Shown here one piece after another: positions 1 through 11,911 of a stretch of 64,000 bases of DNA. The stretch comes from Cycloclasticus sp. (GTDB taxonomy: Bacteria > Pseudomonadota > Gammaproteobacteria > Methylococcales > Cycloclasticaceae), in the NCBI GenBank assembly GCA_002700385.1, contig PADC01000008.1, positions 226,485-290,484 of the forward strand, read 5' to 3'. A program made the position numbers and the translations under genes. Every line of letters starts with the position of its first letter. Positions within the stretch are counted from its first letter, which is position 1. The notes below the pieces were generated by a model that was not told the DNA's origin, did no database searches, and saw only the letters and a list, made by a program, of their open reading frames with translations.

Positions 1-3000
1 TCTGCTAGAGCATCGATCGTTGCTTTCGCGCCTGCAATTGTTGTGCAATACGTTGCTTTATTTTGTAATGACTCTCGTCGAATTGAGAATGAATCTGTAA
101 TTGCTTGCTTGCCTTCTGTCGTATTAACAACCAATTGAATACTTTCATTTTTAATCACATCAACGATGTGCGGTCTACCCTCGTTGACTTTATTCACCAC
201 GTCGCACTCAATGCCCTCAGCCCTTAACGCTTCAGCCGTTCCTTTTGTCGCTAAAATCTGCTTGCCTCGAGATATGAGTGTTTTCGCTAACGTTATGATT
301 TTATCCTTATCTCCTTCCCTGACACTGAACAACACCTTATCCTTATCAGATAACTCAATGCCAGCTGCCCGTTGCGATTTACCAAATGCTTCGCCAAAGG
401 TCTCGCCAACACCCATCACTTCACCCGTAGATTTCATTTCAGGCCCCAGCAAGGGGTCAACATTCGGGAATTTAACAAACGGGAAAACAGATTCTTTAAC
501 CGAAAAGTAATCTGGAATAATTTCTTTTGTTGTCCCCTGCTCAGCGAGTGATCGCCCCGTCATACACCGAGCGGCAATTTTCGCTAAAGGATAACCCGTT
601 ACTTTAGAAACAAAAGGCACCGAACGAGAAGCACGTGGGTTGACCTCAAGAATATAGATATCCTGACCTTTAATGGCAAATTGAATATTCATCAAACCAA
701 CAACCCCTAGCTCTTTTGCTAGAGCCTTGGCTTGGATGCGCATTTTATCCTGCACATCCTGAGACAGGTCGAAAGGTGGCAAAGAACACGCAGAATCACC
801 CGAATGAACCCCGGCTTGTTCGATATGTTCCATGATCCCACCTACTAATAATTCCTCGCCATCGAAAATAGCATCAACATCCACCTCAACAGCATCATCA
901 AGGAATCGGTCCAGCAGGACAGGTGAATCGTTTGACACGCTCACAGCTTCACGCATGTAGGTTCGCAATTCAGCTTCGTTATAAACAATTTCCATTGCAC
1001 GGCCGCCTAATACATAAGAGGGTCTGACAACCAATGGATAACCAATTTCATCGGCCAGCACAACGGCTTGCTCTGGGTCACGGGCAGTCCTATTCGGTGG
1101 TTGTAACAACCCGAGCTTTTCAACAAGTTGCTGAAACCGCTCACGGTCTTCCGCCAAGTCGATGGCCTCGGGTGATGTTCCAATAATCGGCACACCGGCA
1201 GCTTCTAGGTCTTCAGCTAATTTTAAAGGTGTTTGCCCCCCATATTGAACAATAACGCCTTTCGGCTTTTCAATATTTACAATTTCAAGCACATCTTCCA
1301 GTGTCAGCGATTCAAAATACAAACGATCTGATGTATCAAAATCGGTTGAAACCGTTTCAGGGTTACAGTTCACCATGATCGTTTCATATCCATCTTCACG
1401 CATGGCCAACGCTGCGTGTACGCAGCAATAATCGAACTCAATCCCTTGACCAATTCGGTTCGGCCCACCACCTAAAACCATTATTTTTTCACGGTCACTC
1501 GGCTGTGATTCGCATTCCTCTTCATAGGTTGAGTACATATATGCCGTTGACGAGGCAAACTCACCGGCACACGAATCAATTCGCTTGTACACAGGGCGAA
1601 TATTCATACCTTGGCGAGCAGCTCTAACCTCGCTTTCCTCCACACCCAGTAAATACGCTAATCGCGCATCAGAAAATCCCTTACGCTTAAGACGATAAAG
1701 GCTGTGCTTATCTAAGTCAGACAAGTTTTTCTTGATTAAGCGATCTTCTTCATGCAATAAATCTTCAATCTGAACCAAAAACCAGCGGTCAATTTTCGTC
1801 TGTTCAAAAATGCTTTCCAGACCAAATCCTTTTCTAAAAGCATCCGCAAGGTAACGAATACGATCTGCTCCTGGCTGTTGGATTTCTTGCCTGATAACGG
1901 TCTCAATACCTTCTTCATTGATATCAACTATCGAGTCTAAACCATTCATGCCCGTTTCAAGCCCACGTAAAGCTTTTTGCAGAGACTCTTGAAATGTACG
2001 CCCAACAGACATCACTTCGCCCACCGATTTCATCTGTGTCGTTAGACGATCATCTGCGGAAGGAAATTTTTCGAACGTAAAACGCGGTATTTTTGTTACC
2101 ACATAATCTATTGAGGGTTCGAAAGATGCCGGTGTTGCGCCACCGGTAATTTCGTTACTTAACTCATCCAAGGTATAGCCAACCGCCAATTTTGCAGCCA
2201 CTTTCGCTATTGGAAAGCCGGTTGCTTTTGAGGCTAACGCTGATGAACGCGAAACACGAGGATTCATCTCGATAACAATCATCGCGCCATTGTCTGGATT
2301 AATGGCAAACTGAACGTTTGATCCGCCTGTATCAACACCAATTTCTCGCAACACATCTATCGATGCATTACGCATGATTTGGTATTCTTTGTCTGTGAGC
2401 GTTTGAGCAGGTGCGACGGTAATGGAATCACCCGTATGCACACCCATTGGGTCAAAATTTTCTATCGAGCAAATAATAATGCAATTGTCCTTATGGTCGC
2501 GGACAACTTCCATTTCGTACTCTTTCCAGCCTAAAACAGATTCTTCAATCAACAATTCGTTGGTCGGTGACAAGTCAATCCCACGTTCACAAATTTCTAT
2601 GAACTCTTCACGGTTATAGGCAATGCCACCACCGCTTCCACCCATAGTGAAAGAGGGGCGAATAATGGTTGGAAAACCAATAGCCTCAAGCGCTTCATAA
2701 GCTTGATCCATATCATGCGCGACAAATGATCGAGGTGTTGAAAGACCAATTTTCGTCATTGCTTTTTTAAATAAATCTCTATCTTCTGCCTTATCTATGG
2801 CTTCTTTTGTCGCGCCAATCATCTCAACATTATGTTTGGCAAGTACGCCATGGCGATCAAGATCTAAAGCACAGTTAAGTGCTGTCTGCCCACCCATAGT
2901 GGGCAATAAAACATCGGGCTTCTCTTTTTCAATAATCTTTTCAACGGTCTGCCAATCAACGGGTTCAATATAAATCGCATCCGCTGTTTCAGGATCGGTC

Positions 3001-3164
3001 ATAATGGTGGCCGGATTGGAATTCACCAAAATGACACGGTAGCCTTCTTCTCTTAACGCTTTACAGGCTTGTGTTCCTGAATAATCGAATTCACAGGCCT
3101 GACCAATAACTATAGGGCCTGCACCTAGAAGTAAAACGGATTGAATATCGGTTCTTTTTGGCAT
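1..3164 (-). CDS. carB: carbamoyl-phosphate synthase large subunit (C-terminus cut by window edge)
   Basis: Makes carbamoyl phosphate from bicarbonate, ammonia and two ATP, feeding pyrimidine and arginine synthesis in the cytoplasm. The ATG at 3162-3164 opens with [16 protein letters not shown] followed by [10 protein letters not shown], the standard CarB N-terminus with its first ATP-grasp half. The frame stays open to the left edge for 1,054 codons. Family members are about 1,070 residues, so only some 20 residues of the allosteric MGS-like domain and the stop lie outside. It sits 85 bases behind carA on the same strand, the usual carAB operon order. No internal defect was seen. Confidence 0.96.
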   Translation of the reverse strand, partial: MPKRTDIQSVLLLGAGPIVIGQACEFDYSGTQACKALREEGYRVILVNSNPATIMTDPETADAIYIEPVDWQTVEKIIEKEKPDVLLPTMGGQTALNCALDLDRHGVLAKHNVEMIGATKEAIDKAEDRDLFKKAMTKIGLSTPRSFVAHDMDQAYEALEAIGFPTIIRPSFTMGGSGGGIAYNREEFIEICERGIDLSPTNELLIEESVLGWKEYEMEVVRDHKDNCIIICSIENFDPMGVHTGDSITVAPAQTLTDKEYQIMRNASIDVLREIGVDTGGSNVQFAINPDNGAMIVIEMNPRVSRSSALASKATGFPIAKVAAKLAVGYTLDELSNEITGGATPASFEPSIDYVVTKIPRFTFEKFPSADDRLTTQMKSVGEVMSVGRTFQESLQKALRGLETGMNGLDSIVDINEEGIETVIRQEIQQPGADRIRYLADAFRKGFGLESIFEQTKIDRWFLVQIEDLLHEEDRLIKKNLSDLDKHSLYRLKRKGFSDARLAYLLGVEESEVRAARQGMNIRPVYKRIDSCAGEFASSTAYMYSTYEEECESQPSDREKIMVLGGGPNRIGQGIEFDYCCVHAALAMREDGYETIMVNCNPETVSTDFDTSDRLYFESLTLEDVLEIVNIEKPKGVIVQYGGQTPLKLAEDLEAAGVPIIGTSPEAIDLAEDRERFQQLVEKLGLLQPPNRTARDPEQAVVLADEIGYPLVVRPSYVLGGRAMEIVYNEAELRTYMREAVSVSNDSPVLLDRFLDDAVEVDVDAIFDGEELLVGGIMEHIEQAGVHSGDSACSLPPFDLSQDVQDKMRIQAKALAKELGVVGLMNIQFAIKGQDIYILEVNPRASRSVPFVSKVTGYPLAKIAARCMTGRSLAEQGTTKEIIPDYFSVKESVFPFVKFPNVDPLLGPEMKSTGEVMGVGETFGEAFGKSQRAAGIELSDKDKVLFSVREGDKDKIITLAKTLISRGKQILATKGTAEALRAEGIECDVVNKVNEGRPHIVDVIKNESIQLVVNTTEGKQAITDSFSIRRESLQNKATYCTTIAGAKATIDALA

Positions 3165-3249
3165 AATTCTCTTTATCTAGTGTTTACGACTACTCATCGT
3201 ATATTCCCAACCGGATGTCGGTTTTAAATTTTGCAATCAGCGGTTTTTA

Positions 3250-4383
3250 TTAGGCCTTATTCGCAGCCATCAAATCAGTAAATTTGTCAAACAAGTAAAC
3301 AATATCTTGTGGGCCAGGGCTCGCTTCTGGGTGCCCTTGAAAACCAAACGCAGGACAGTCAGTTCTTTCAATACCTTGCAAACTCTTATCAAACAAAGAA
3401 ACATGTGTTGGTTTTAAATTGTCAGGTAAAGACTCCGCATCGACTGCAAACCCATGGTTTTGACTGGTGATCATGACACGTTGTGTTTCCAGATCTTGGA
3501 CGGGGTGGTTGCCACCATGATGACCAAATTTCATTTTTACCGTTGAAGCGCCACTGGCCAGCGCCAATAATTGGTGGCCTAAACATATACCAAAAATGGG
3601 GATTTTCTTATCAAGCAATGCTCTAATGGCGTTAATCGCATAATCACAAGGCTCAGGGTCACCGGGCCCATTCGACAAGAAAACACCGTCAGGTGACATG
3701 GCAAGCACCTTTGATGCCGTTGTTTCCGCTGGCACGACATGAACATCACAGCCCGACGCAACCAACAACCTCAAAATATTCCGTTTAACGCCAAAATCAT
3801 ATGCCACGACTTTAAAGCCGGGCTTTTTATCAATCGCTTCTTTTTTGGGATTTAACTGCCACACCGACTCCGTCCAGCCAAAAGCTTTCTCTGTGCTAAC
3901 TTTTTTAGCAAGGTCTAACCCCTTAAGCGGCACTGTCTTTTTTGCTAAGCCCAGTGCAGCAGCCTCATCGACACCAGACCCGGCGATGATACAGCCTCGC
4001 TGAGCCCCTTTTTCACGCAAAATTCTTGTTAATTTCCGAGTATCTATATCGGCTATGGCTACGATTTGATGTTTTGTTAAATAATCTGTTAAAGAGCCTT
4101 CTGAACGCCAATTACTATGAAGCAAAGGCAAGTCCCTGATCACCAAACCCCGCGCATGAACCGCTGTAGATTCCTCATCTTCAACATTAACACCTACGTT
4201 GCCTATATGAGGATAAGTTAGGGTAACAATTTGATGTGAATAAGATGGATCCGTGAGGATTTCTTGATAGCCCGTCATGGACGTATTAAAAACGACTTCA
4301 CCCGTTGCATGGCCTGTAGCGCCAATTGATTGGCCGTGGAACACACTACCGTCTTCGAGAACCAGTATCGCTATGTCAGACAA
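3250..4383 (-). CDS. carA: carbamoyl-phosphate synthase small (glutaminase) subunit
   Basis: Hydrolyses glutamine and channels ammonia to CarB. At 377 aa it is of normal length. The N-terminal CPSase domain reads [11 protein letters not shown] and [16 protein letters not shown]. The C-terminal class I amidotransferase domain has the nucleophile elbow FGICLGHQ and the His/Glu motif GHPEASPGP. The start is TTG, chosen because AGGTGG lies six bases upstream and no ATG fits the conserved N-terminus. An inverted repeat lies just upstream (4405-4442). It precedes carB in the same operon. Confidence 0.96.
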   Translation of the reverse strand: MSDIAILVLEDGSVFHGQSIGATGHATGEVVFNTSMTGYQEILTDPSYSHQIVTLTYPHIGNVGVNVEDEESTAVHARGLVIRDLPLLHSNWRSEGSLTDYLTKHQIVAIADIDTRKLTRILREKGAQRGCIIAGSGVDEAAALGLAKKTVPLKGLDLAKKVSTEKAFGWTESVWQLNPKKEAIDKKPGFKVVAYDFGVKRNILRLLVASGCDVHVVPAETTASKVLAMSPDGVFLSNGPGDPEPCDYAINAIRALLDKKIPIFGICLGHQLLALASGASTVKMKFGHHGGNHPVQDLETQRVMITSQNHGFAVDAESLPDNLKPTHVSLFDKSLQGIERTDCPAFGFQGHPEASPGPQDIVYLFDKFTDLMAANKA

Positions 4384-4404
4384 ATTACACCACCTTTAGA
4401 TATG

Positions 4405-4442
4405 CAAAACGGGAAGAGCCGTTACTGGCACTACCCGTTTTG
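4405..4442 (-). terminator. hairpin upstream of carA, terminator or leader structure
   Basis: Arms CAAAACGGG (4405-4413) and CCCGTTTTG (4434-4442) pair perfectly over 9 bp. Inside the 20-base loop GCC and GGC can pair as well. On the minus strand the right side ends in TTTT, so it could terminate the oxidoreductase gene that ends at 4521, or act as a carA leader element. The sequence alone does not decide. Confidence 0.4.
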
Positions 4443-4520
4443 ATTGTTAATTTATAACTGCAAATTTTACTGGATTTTATGTCGTTTTGTCCATTCCAAC
4501 ACAATCATATTTTTACCGTT

Positions 4521-5813
4521 TTACCGAGCCACATCCAACGACCTGGATAAATAAGCATTCATAACCAATGTTGGATCTTCTTTTAACTTTTCTTTCCAAT
4601 CCCCCAACGGGATTTCAGATTGTATTAAGCCACGTAAAACACCAATAAAATCCGTTCGACCGACTGTTATCGCTCCAACCAATAAATCATCTTTAAAATT
4701 TAAACGGACGTATTTGTAATTTTCCTTATCAAGCAAAACAGCACTCTCGCCACCTTCAACGCCACCCCAGCTGCCAAACGATGTTGATACCAAACCTGAT
4801 GTATCAAGAACATTCATACTTAAACTGCCTTTGTAGCTAGCGTTTCCACCCATCATGTTGACTGCCGCGATACGCCCATGATCAACGGCTGTTGGCTGAA
4901 TAGCATGCACCGAATGCCCACCTGTTGAAAAATCAGGCCCTTGCGCAACATCACCAGCTGCATAAATGTCTTCTATATTGGTACGAAGACCCGCATCGAC
5001 AAGGATACCATTATCTGTTTTTATGCCGCTGCCTTCTAAAAATTCTATATTTGAATAGACACCAGTTGCTACAATGATTAAATCAAACTCGGTTAAACTG
5101 TCATCATCTCGTTTTAGCGCAGGACCCGGCTCTATTGATTTAATGCTACTGGGAAGGATCATATGGACGCCTTTCGCTTCGCACCATGTTTGAATCAATT
5201 TACCCGCTGTTTCATCCATCATACGGCTAACCATATAGCCCGTACGACCAAGCATCACCGTAAGATCAACCCCTTTTTTTACCATTGCCTCAATAATAAT
5301 AGAGGCTACAAAACCCGCACCCAGCAACGCGACTTTTGATCCAGGCTTAATCGCATCAAGAATCTGACGCCCGTCTTCAAGCGTCCAACAATTTACGACG
5401 CCGGCCGTATCCGAACCGGGAAAAGGACAATTTGCAGGACGAGAACCCGTGGCGATCAATAATTTGTCATAGTCAAAAAAATCGCCATGATCTGTCGTGA
5501 CCGTATGCTTTTCTGGGTCTATTTTTTCAACCTTTGCTACGACGTGATCAATTTTAAGGTGTTCAAAATGGCCGTCTGTTTTTCTAAGGTGGGTCCCCGT
5601 ATCCTCAATGATTCCGCTAAGATAATACGGCAAAGCCATGCGTGAATAAGGTGATTCTTTTTCTTGGCCGATCATTGTAATTGAACATCTTGGATCAGCT
5701 TTTCTGAGCGTCTCAGCGGCTCTAACTGAGGCAGGCCCTGCACCAATCAACACATATTTTTTGACACCGGGTGCTGAAGGTTGATTCGACTCAACGGCTT
5801 TGGTTTCCAACAT
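4521..5813 (-). CDS. FAD/NAD(P)-dependent oxidoreductase (pyridine nucleotide-disulfide family)
   Basis: A 430-aa flavoprotein of the rubredoxin-reductase/nitrite-reductase-like class. The N-terminal FAD-binding Rossmann motif is VLIGAGPASVRAAETL (residues about 21-36). A second dinucleotide motif, VALLGAGFVASIIIEAM, lies mid-protein, and IYAAGDVA is the FAD-ribityl motif near residue 285. No CxxxxC redox-active disulfide is visible, so it probably passes electrons from NAD(P)H to a protein partner or small acceptor. ATG at 5813 has a strong GGAGAAG site. It stands between carA and dapB without an obvious functional link. The exact substrate is unknown. Confidence 0.85.
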   Translation of the reverse strand: MLETKAVESNQPSAPGVKKYVLIGAGPASVRAAETLRKADPRCSITMIGQEKESPYSRMALPYYLSGIIEDTGTHLRKTDGHFEHLKIDHVVAKVEKIDPEKHTVTTDHGDFFDYDKLLIATGSRPANCPFPGSDTAGVVNCWTLEDGRQILDAIKPGSKVALLGAGFVASIIIEAMVKKGVDLTVMLGRTGYMVSRMMDETAGKLIQTWCEAKGVHMILPSSIKSIEPGPALKRDDDSLTEFDLIIVATGVYSNIEFLEGSGIKTDNGILVDAGLRTNIEDIYAAGDVAQGPDFSTGGHSVHAIQPTAVDHGRIAAVNMMGGNASYKGSLSMNVLDTSGLVSTSFGSWGGVEGGESAVLLDKENYKYVRLNFKDDLLVGAITVGRTDFIGVLRGLIQSEIPLGDWKEKLKEDPTLVMNAYLSRSLDVAR

Positions 5814-5987
5814 TTTTTCTTCTCCTATTCAACGGACACCATGCTTGCTTCTTATTGGAAGAGTCAAAGCCTGATATCAAACAATTTATAAAAACAGCCT
5901 AATGTAAATCCCCTGTTTTTTTAACTGATTCTTATGCTATTTAATGTCATAGATGTTAACAGAAATTAATCAACACGAAACAAGCTT

Positions 5988-6794
5988 TTAATTATTCAGG
6001 CCGAGCACATCCTGCATGTCGTACAAACCCGTTGGTTGACCTTTTACCCAACAAGCAGCTCTGACAGCACCGGTAGCAAAGGTCATTCTACTGGTGGCTT
6101 TATGGCTAATTTCAATACGCTCGCCTTCATCGGCAAACATGACCGTATGCTCACCCACAATATCTCCCGCTCTGATGGTTGAAAAACCAATCGTACCCTC
6201 TTCGCGCTCCCCAGTAATACCTTCTCGAGCATAAACTGCACAATCGCTTAAATTTTTATCCATTGCATTAGCAACAACTTCACCCATTTTTAATGCTGTA
6301 CCGGAAGGCGCATCAACCTTGTGTTTATGATGTGCTTCAATAACTTCAATATCCACAGAATGCCCAATTGCTTTTGAAGCCAATTCAAGAAGCTTCAAGG
6401 TTACATTAACGCCTATCCCCATATTCGGCGCAAACACAATGGGTATTGAGCTTGAGGCCGCCTGTATTTTGTTTTTTTCTTCATCGGTAAAACCAGTGGT
6501 ACCTATCACCATGGCCTTGTTGTTTGCTTGGCAGAAAGCCAGCTTTTCTAGGCAGGCTTCAGGGCGCGTAAAATCAATTAAAACATCAAACTCATTCGCC
6601 GAGTTTTTATAGTCTGAAATGATTTGCACCGGTTGAAACGCCAAACCAGCTACATCACCAACTTCTTTGCCGATAACGGGAGAGCCTTCACGTTCAATAG
6701 CCACACCTAACGTTGCCAATTTATTCTGCTGGCAAGCCTTAATTAAATTAACGCCCATGCGTCCACTAGCACCCGATATCGCTATTTTCACCAT
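5988..6794 (-). CDS. dapB: 4-hydroxy-tetrahydrodipicolinate reductase
   Basis: Reduces the dapA product with NAD(P)H in the diaminopimelate/lysine pathway. 268 aa, normal for the family. It begins with the nucleotide-binding [13 protein letters not shown] and carries the diagnostic [16 protein letters not shown] catalytic/substrate motif. [10 protein letters not shown] is the conserved mid-protein segment. ATG at 6794 is preceded by AGAAGG. It follows dnaJ on the same strand after 66 bases, so read-through from the heat-shock operon is possible. Confidence 0.96.
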   Translation of the reverse strand: MVKIAISGASGRMGVNLIKACQQNKLATLGVAIEREGSPVIGKEVGDVAGLAFQPVQIISDYKNSANEFDVLIDFTRPEACLEKLAFCQANNKAMVIGTTGFTDEEKNKIQAASSSIPIVFAPNMGIGVNVTLKLLELASKAIGHSVDIEVIEAHHKHKVDAPSGTALKMGEVVANAMDKNLSDCAVYAREGITGEREEGTIGFSTIRAGDIVGEHTVMFADEGERIEISHKATSRMTFATGAVRAACWVKGQPTGLYDMQDVLGLNN

Positions 6795-6860
6795 CTCATT
6801 ACCTTCTCACTGTTTTTAAGCGGCTGATTATGCAGCCATTTTTTAAATTGACTGTAATCG

Positions 6861-7991
6861 CTACGACTTCATCTTGTCAAAAAAGCTTTTAACACCGCCT
6901 AACCATGAATGTTCTTGCGGGTTGTGTTTCGTTCCGCCCGTTTTGAAAGAAGCTTCTAATTGCTCAACCAATGCCTTTTGCTCAGCCGTTAAATTGACGG
7001 GTGTTTCAACACTGACTCGGCACATCAAATCCCCAACAGGACCGCCTCTTACAGGTTTAACACCCTTACCCCGTAACCTAAATAATTTACCCGTTTGCGT
7101 TTCGGCAGGCACTTTTAGTTTTACTTTGCCTGACAACGTTGGGACCTCTAACTCACCCCCTAAAGCAGCCGTCGCAAAACTAATTGGCATATCACAATAT
7201 AAATCGGCACCATCGCGGGTAAAAATATTGTGTTCACGCACATTAACTTGTACGTACAAATCGCCTGCTGGCCCACCATGATCACCTGCCTCACCTTCCC
7301 CGCCTAAACGAATCCTATCACCCGTATCAACACCCGCTGGAATCTTAACCGACAAGGTTTTTTGCTCTTTTGTTTTACCGGTACCACGGCATTTCCCACA
7401 AGGGTCTTTAATTTCAGAACCTGAACCATGGCAAGTGGGGCATGTCTGCTGAACAGAGAACATGCCTTGTTGCATGCGCACTTGTCCATGCCCGCCACAA
7501 GTCGAACAAATACTTGATTTTCCACTTTTAGAACCGGTGCCCTTACAACTTGTACAGCTAACAGATGTTGGCACCTTGATTTTTGTCTCCAGGCCGAAGA
7601 CAGCATCTTCTAACGATAAGTCCAAGTTATATCTTAAGTCTGCACCGCGAGTCACATGGCTACGACGACTGCCGCCGCCTCCGCCACCGAAAATATCACC
7701 AAACACATCACCAAACACGTCGCTGAATGAATCACCCCCATGTCGAGCACCACCGCCCATTGATGGGTCAACTCCTGCATGCCCAAATTGATCATAAGCG
7801 GCACGTTTTTGTTCATCACTTAAAACTGCATACGCTTCTTGAATCTCTTTGAATTTTTCTTCGGCCTTTGAATCACCTGTATTTCTATCGGGGTGATATT
7901 TCATGGCTAGACGCCGGTACGCTTTCTTTATTTCGCCTTCACTGGCATTACGTGCCACGTTTAGGGTTTTATAAAAATCTTCTTTTTCCAT
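6861..7991 (-). CDS. dnaJ: chaperone protein DnaJ
   Basis: Hsp40 co-chaperone that delivers substrates to DnaK and stimulates its ATPase. The ATG at 7989-7991 gives [10 protein letters not shown], the usual beginning; an in-frame TTG three codons earlier would add MRI but is less likely. The J domain has the HPD signature in KYHPDRN. A Gly/Phe-rich linker follows, then four zinc repeats ([32 protein letters not shown]) and the C-terminal substrate domains. Third gene of grpE-dnaK-dnaJ; the dnaK-dnaJ gap contains hairpins. Confidence 0.97.
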   Translation of the reverse strand: MEKEDFYKTLNVARNASEGEIKKAYRRLAMKYHPDRNTGDSKAEEKFKEIQEAYAVLSDEQKRAAYDQFGHAGVDPSMGGGARHGGDSFSDVFGDVFGDIFGGGGGGSRRSHVTRGADLRYNLDLSLEDAVFGLETKIKVPTSVSCTSCKGTGSKSGKSSICSTCGGHGQVRMQQGMFSVQQTCPTCHGSGSEIKDPCGKCRGTGKTKEQKTLSVKIPAGVDTGDRIRLGGEGEAGDHGGPAGDLYVQVNVREHNIFTRDGADLYCDMPISFATAALGGELEVPTLSGKVKLKVPAETQTGKLFRLRGKGVKPVRGGPVGDLMCRVSVETPVNLTAEQKALVEQLEASFKTGGTKHNPQEHSWLGGVKSFFDKMKS

Positions 7992-8017
7992 AATTCTCAA
8001 ATCGTTAATACGTCAAA

Positions 8018-8061
8018 GCCACCGATAAATCGGCGGCCATGTCGCAGCCCTAAATCGGGCT
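8018..8061 (-). other. paired hairpins in the dnaK-dnaJ gap
   Basis: Two inverted repeats stand side by side: GCCACCGAT with ATCGGCGGC (8018-8037, one G-U pair in RNA) and AGCCC with GGGCT (8046-8061). Neither is followed by a U-tract on the minus strand, so they are more likely RNA processing or stability elements that set dnaJ expression below dnaK than terminators. Confidence 0.4.
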
Positions 8062-8096
8062 ATATTTTAAGTAACTTAAAACCGTGGTTTTAAGGC

Positions 8097-10025
8097 TTAT
8101 TTTTTATCGTCTTCTTTTACTTCTTCAAACTCAGCATCAACAACATCATCTGCTTTTGCGTCTTTTTCAGCGTCTGCGGAGGCGCCTTCGGCCGCTCCTT
8201 GTGCACCTGCATCAGCATACATTTTCTCGGCTAGCTTACCGGACAACGCAGTGAGTTCTTCCGTTTTTTTATCAATTGCCTCTTTATCATTCCCTTTAAT
8301 AACGTCCTGAAGTTCTTTAATCGCCGCTTCTATTTCAGTCTTTTCTGAATCATCAATCTTATCACCCATCTCTTCAATTGATTTCTCAGTAGCATTAATC
8401 ATGCCTTCAGCGTGGTTTCTAGCAGTAACCAATTCATGTAACTTACGATCTTCTTCGGCATGAATTTCAGCATCATTGATCATTTTTTCGACTTCTTCAT
8501 CTGATAAGCCGCTAGATGCCTTAATTACAATGGATTGTTCTTTACCAGTCGCCTTATCTTTAGCCGATACGTTCAAGATACCATTAGCATCAATATCAAA
8601 TGAAACTTCAATTTGCGGCGTCCCACGTCGTGCTGGCGGAATATCTTGAAGGTCAAAACGGCCCAAAGACTTGTTGCCTGAAGACATTTCACGCTCACCT
8701 TGCAACACATGTATCGTTACTGCCGTTTGGTTATCTTCCGCTGTCGAGAAAGTTTGCGATGCTTTGCTTGGAATGGTTGTGTTTTTCTCGATGAGCTTGG
8801 TCATCACACCGCCCATTGTTTCAATACCCAATGACAATGGCGTTACATCTAAGAGCAACACATCTTTCACGTCACCCGATAACACACCTGCTTGAATCGC
8901 TGCACCTACCGCAACCGCCTCATCAGGGTTAACATCTTTGCGTGGTTCTTTGCCAAATAATTTAGCAACGGCTTCTTGGACTTTAGGCATACGGGTTTGC
9001 CCACCAACCAAAATCACGTCATCGACATCGGAAGCAGATAAACCGGCATCCTTAAGCGCTGTTTCACAAGGCTCAACGGTACGTTCCACAAGATCAGCGA
9101 CTAACGACTCAAGTTTTGCACGTGTTAGTTTAACGTTTAAGTGCTTCGGGCCAGATGCATCGGCTGTAATGTAGGGAAGGTTGACATCTGTTTGTTGATT
9201 AGATGACAACTCAATTTTTGCTTTTTCTGCCGCTTCTTTCAAACGCTGAAGAGCTAAAGGATCGTTGTGTAAATCCACACTATTTTCTTTCTTAAACTCA
9301 TCGGCCAAGAAATCAATGATGCGCAAATCAAAATCTTCACCACCCAAGAAAGTATCACCATTTGTTGATAACACTTCGAATTGGTGCTCACCATCAATTT
9401 CAGCGATTTCGATGATTGACACGTCAAACGTACCCCCACCTAAATCGTATACTGCAACCGTACGATCACCACTTTTCTTATCCATACCATAAGCCAACGC
9501 TGCAGCAGTCGGTTCATTAATAATACGTTTAACCTCAAGACCGGCAATTTTACCTGCATCTTTTGTCGCTTGACGTTGTGAGTCGTTAAAGTAAGCAGGC
9601 ACTGTAATAACCGCTTCGGTTACCTCTTCACCCAAATATGCTTCCGCATCTTTTTTCAGTTTCATTAAGATACGCGCAGCAATTTCTGGCGGCGCCATTT
9701 TTTTGTCTTGCACTTCAATCCACGCGTCACCGTTGTCTGCTGCTAAGATTTTATAAGGCACCATGCTGACATCTTTTTGTACAACGTCATCTGTAAATTT
9801 ACGCCCAATTAAACGTTTTGTAGCAAACACTGTATTAGTTGGGTTTGTTACTGCTTGACGTTTTGCTGATTGACCAACAAGGACGTCTTTTTCTGCGGTA
9901 AACGCAACAATAGAAGGTGTCGTTCTCGCTCCTTCACTATTCTCAAGTACTTTCGCATTGTCGCCATCTAAAACGGCAACACACGAGTTCGTTGTTCCTA
10001 AATCAATACCAATAATTTTAGCCAT
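8097..10025 (-). CDS. dnaK: molecular chaperone DnaK (Hsp70)
   Basis: ATP-driven protein-folding chaperone, 642 aa, full length. It begins [18 protein letters not shown], has the phosphate motifs [14 protein letters not shown] and [11 protein letters not shown], the interdomain linker [19 protein letters not shown], and an acidic C-terminal tail ending [11 protein letters not shown], which recruits co-chaperones. It lies between grpE (66 bases upstream) and dnaJ (105 bases downstream to its ATG) and is presumably transcribed from the sigma-32-like promoter before grpE. Confidence 0.98.
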   Translation of the reverse strand: MAKIIGIDLGTTNSCVAVLDGDNAKVLENSEGARTTPSIVAFTAEKDVLVGQSAKRQAVTNPTNTVFATKRLIGRKFTDDVVQKDVSMVPYKILAADNGDAWIEVQDKKMAPPEIAARILMKLKKDAEAYLGEEVTEAVITVPAYFNDSQRQATKDAGKIAGLEVKRIINEPTAAALAYGMDKKSGDRTVAVYDLGGGTFDVSIIEIAEIDGEHQFEVLSTNGDTFLGGEDFDLRIIDFLADEFKKENSVDLHNDPLALQRLKEAAEKAKIELSSNQQTDVNLPYITADASGPKHLNVKLTRAKLESLVADLVERTVEPCETALKDAGLSASDVDDVILVGGQTRMPKVQEAVAKLFGKEPRKDVNPDEAVAVGAAIQAGVLSGDVKDVLLLDVTPLSLGIETMGGVMTKLIEKNTTIPSKASQTFSTAEDNQTAVTIHVLQGEREMSSGNKSLGRFDLQDIPPARRGTPQIEVSFDIDANGILNVSAKDKATGKEQSIVIKASSGLSDEEVEKMINDAEIHAEEDRKLHELVTARNHAEGMINATEKSIEEMGDKIDDSEKTEIEAAIKELQDVIKGNDKEAIDKKTEELTALSGKLAEKMYADAGAQGAAEGASADAEKDAKADDVVDAEFEEVKEDDKK

Positions 10026-10091
10026 GTAAATATCTCCGAAATTAAATCATTTTTTCTGTTAGTTACGATGTGAGGTCAGTGAATTAATTTT

Positions 10092-10715
10092 TCAAGCCTG
10101 CTCATCAATTTTCTTTGTTTCTTCAGGCGCTTGCGATTGCGACACAATCACCATGGCTGGACGTAACAAGCGTTCATTAAGCGTGTAACCCTTTTGAAAA
10201 ACCTGAATAACGGTATTGGGTTCATGGTCAGCACTTGGAACCATTGACATCGCCTGATGCAACGCCGGATCAAAACTTTCACCTTCCGGGTTTACTTGAT
10301 TAACACCCGACTTTTCTAAGGCGGAAAGCAGTTGCTTTTGTGTAAGCTCCATTCCCTCTTTAATAGCCGTTACATCACCACTAGCTGTCTCTGCTGAGGC
10401 AAGCCCCATCTCCAAACTGTCAACTACCGCCAACATATCTTTAGCAAACTTTTCAACTGAAAAGCGGTGTGCTTTTTCAACATCTTTTTGGGTACGACGA
10501 CGAATATTTTCGACCTCGGCTTTCGCCAACAGGACTTTCTCCCAGTTCTCATCAGCACGTGCCTTTGCGGCTTCAAGTTCAGCTTGCAAATCGACTACTT
10601 CTGTTTCCTCATTCAACTCAACTGTTTCATCAACGACTTCTTCAACTGTCTTTGTTTCTTGTTCCATGGTTGATTGGTCAATATTTTCCTGATCTGTTTG
10701 TTCGTCAGAACCCAT
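10092..10715 (-). CDS. grpE: nucleotide exchange factor GrpE
   Basis: Releases ADP from DnaK. 207 aa. An acidic, disordered N-terminus (about 45 residues) leads into the long coiled-coil ([29 protein letters not shown] begins it, split here at about residues 46-74) and the beta-wing head with the signature [12 protein letters not shown] and [27 protein letters not shown] at 10715 has GAGGA upstream. First gene of the grpE-dnaK-dnaJ operon and divergent from nadK, a common gammaproteobacterial arrangement. Confidence 0.96.
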   Translation of the reverse strand: MGSDEQTDQENIDQSTMEQETKTVEEVVDETVELNEETEVVDLQAELEAAKARADENWEKVLLAKAEVENIRRRTQKDVEKAHRFSVEKFAKDMLAVVDSLEMGLASAETASGDVTAIKEGMELTQKQLLSALEKSGVNQVNPEGESFDPALHQAMSMVPSADHEPNTVIQVFQKGYTLNERLLRPAMVIVSQSQAPEETKKIDEQA

Positions 10716-10780
10716 AGTCTATCCTCGTCTTAACTTGATTGATGTCGTTACTTACTCGGTGTAAGCATGAATTTTTAGCT

Positions 10781-10808
10781 TAATGGTGATAATTTTTGAG
10801 ATTTCAAG
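10781..10808 (-). promoter_or_regulatory. sigma-32 (heat-shock) type promoter of grpE-dnaK-dnaJ
   Basis: On the minus strand CTTGAAA (10802-10808) is followed after 13 bases by CACCATTA (10781-10788). These match the RpoH consensus CTTGAAA / CCCCAT with spacing in the accepted range. It lies about 65 bases upstream of the grpE start. The rest of the 308-base grpE-nadK gap shows nothing else recognisable. Confidence 0.65.
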
Positions 10809-11023
10809 GCTTAATTAAAACTTTTGTAGCCGGCGCGAACTCTTGTGATCAAACAGCCTATTTACGGTTATAGCCCGCTAATATTCCTCACGAGAGTTAA
10901 ACCTAAAGCATTGAGAAAAAGTGCGGTTGATCGACACGGCAATTTTTTTAATCTTAGGCTTTATATTTTAGGCGCAAATTCTCTGACTTGGTGTAAAATT
11001 TTCAAACCATGCAGAGGAACAAG

Positions 11024-11908
11024 ATGAATACGCAATTTAAACAAATTGGGCTTATCTCTAAACCCGATACAAAAGACATCTCTAAAACAGTTCAAAGTTT
11101 ATACAAATTACTCAAAAAGGCTGATGTTCAGGTGTTCATTGACCCTGAAACGGCCCATCACATTTCCTTGCCTGACGAACAGGTTATGCCGCCCAGCTCT
11201 TTAGCCAATCGCTGTGATCTCATTATGTCTATTGGCGGAGATGGTACATTATTATCCGCTGCACGCGCCTTGGTTAATACCAATGTCCCTTTACTCGGCA
11301 TTAATCTAGGTCGGCTCGGTTTTTTGGTTGATATTTCGCCCACAGAGATGGCTGTTCAACTCAAACAAATTCTTGAAGGTTCCTTTCATGAAGAGGAACG
11401 CATTATTTTGAATACTCAGATTGTCCGAGATGATCACGTTGTTCACGAGCAATCTGCTTTTAACGAAGTGGCCATCCACCGGCTTAACTCTCCGGGTTTA
11501 ATTGATATTGAAACCTACGTAAATCAACGTTTTGTCAACGCTCAGCGTTCGGACGGACTTATTATAGCCACACCAACCGGCTCAACAGCTTACGCTTTGT
11601 CTGGCGGTGGCCCTCTCATGCACCCCTCTTTGAACGCCATTGTGCTAGTGCCCATCAATCCACACACCTTGAGTAATCGTCCGATTGTTGTTGATGGCAA
11701 CAGTGAAATAAACCTTCGATTCAGCCAACGCGACAAGCACGAAGCACAGCTAACTTGCGATAATTTAGTCCTTCCTGAGATCCTTGAAGATGATCTGATT
11801 CATATTAAACGACACCCCAAGAAAATACGCTTATTACATCCGACAGATCATGATTTTTTCAATATTTTGCGTGTAAAACTAGACTGGAGCAAAGCTCCCC
11901 AAACATAA
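11024..11908 (+). CDS. nadK: NAD kinase
   Basis: Phosphorylates NAD to NADP. The catalytic GGDGT motif lies in MSIGGDGTLLSAARAL, and the family signatures GINLGRLGFL and SDGLIIATPTGSTAYALSGGG follow. ATG at 11024 is preferred because GAGGAAC sits six to ten bases before it; an ATG five codons earlier (11009) lacks such a site. The product is 294 aa, normal length. It is divergent from grpE and directly followed by recN after three bases. Confidence 0.95.
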   Translation: MNTQFKQIGLISKPDTKDISKTVQSLYKLLKKADVQVFIDPETAHHISLPDEQVMPPSSLANRCDLIMSIGGDGTLLSAARALVNTNVPLLGINLGRLGFLVDISPTEMAVQLKQILEGSFHEEERIILNTQIVRDDHVVHEQSAFNEVAIHRLNSPGLIDIETYVNQRFVNAQRSDGLIIATPTGSTAYALSGGGPLMHPSLNAIVLVPINPHTLSNRPIVVDGNSEINLRFSQRDKHEAQLTCDNLVLPEILEDDLIHIKRHPKKIRLLHPTDHDFFNILRVKLDWSKAPQT

Positions 11909-11911
11909 AAA

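Noticed and set aside
6795-6860. GGCTG/CAGCC hairpin between dnaJ and dapB as a terminator
   Set aside because: The stem is only five pairs and no T-run follows on the minus strand, so termination is unlikely.
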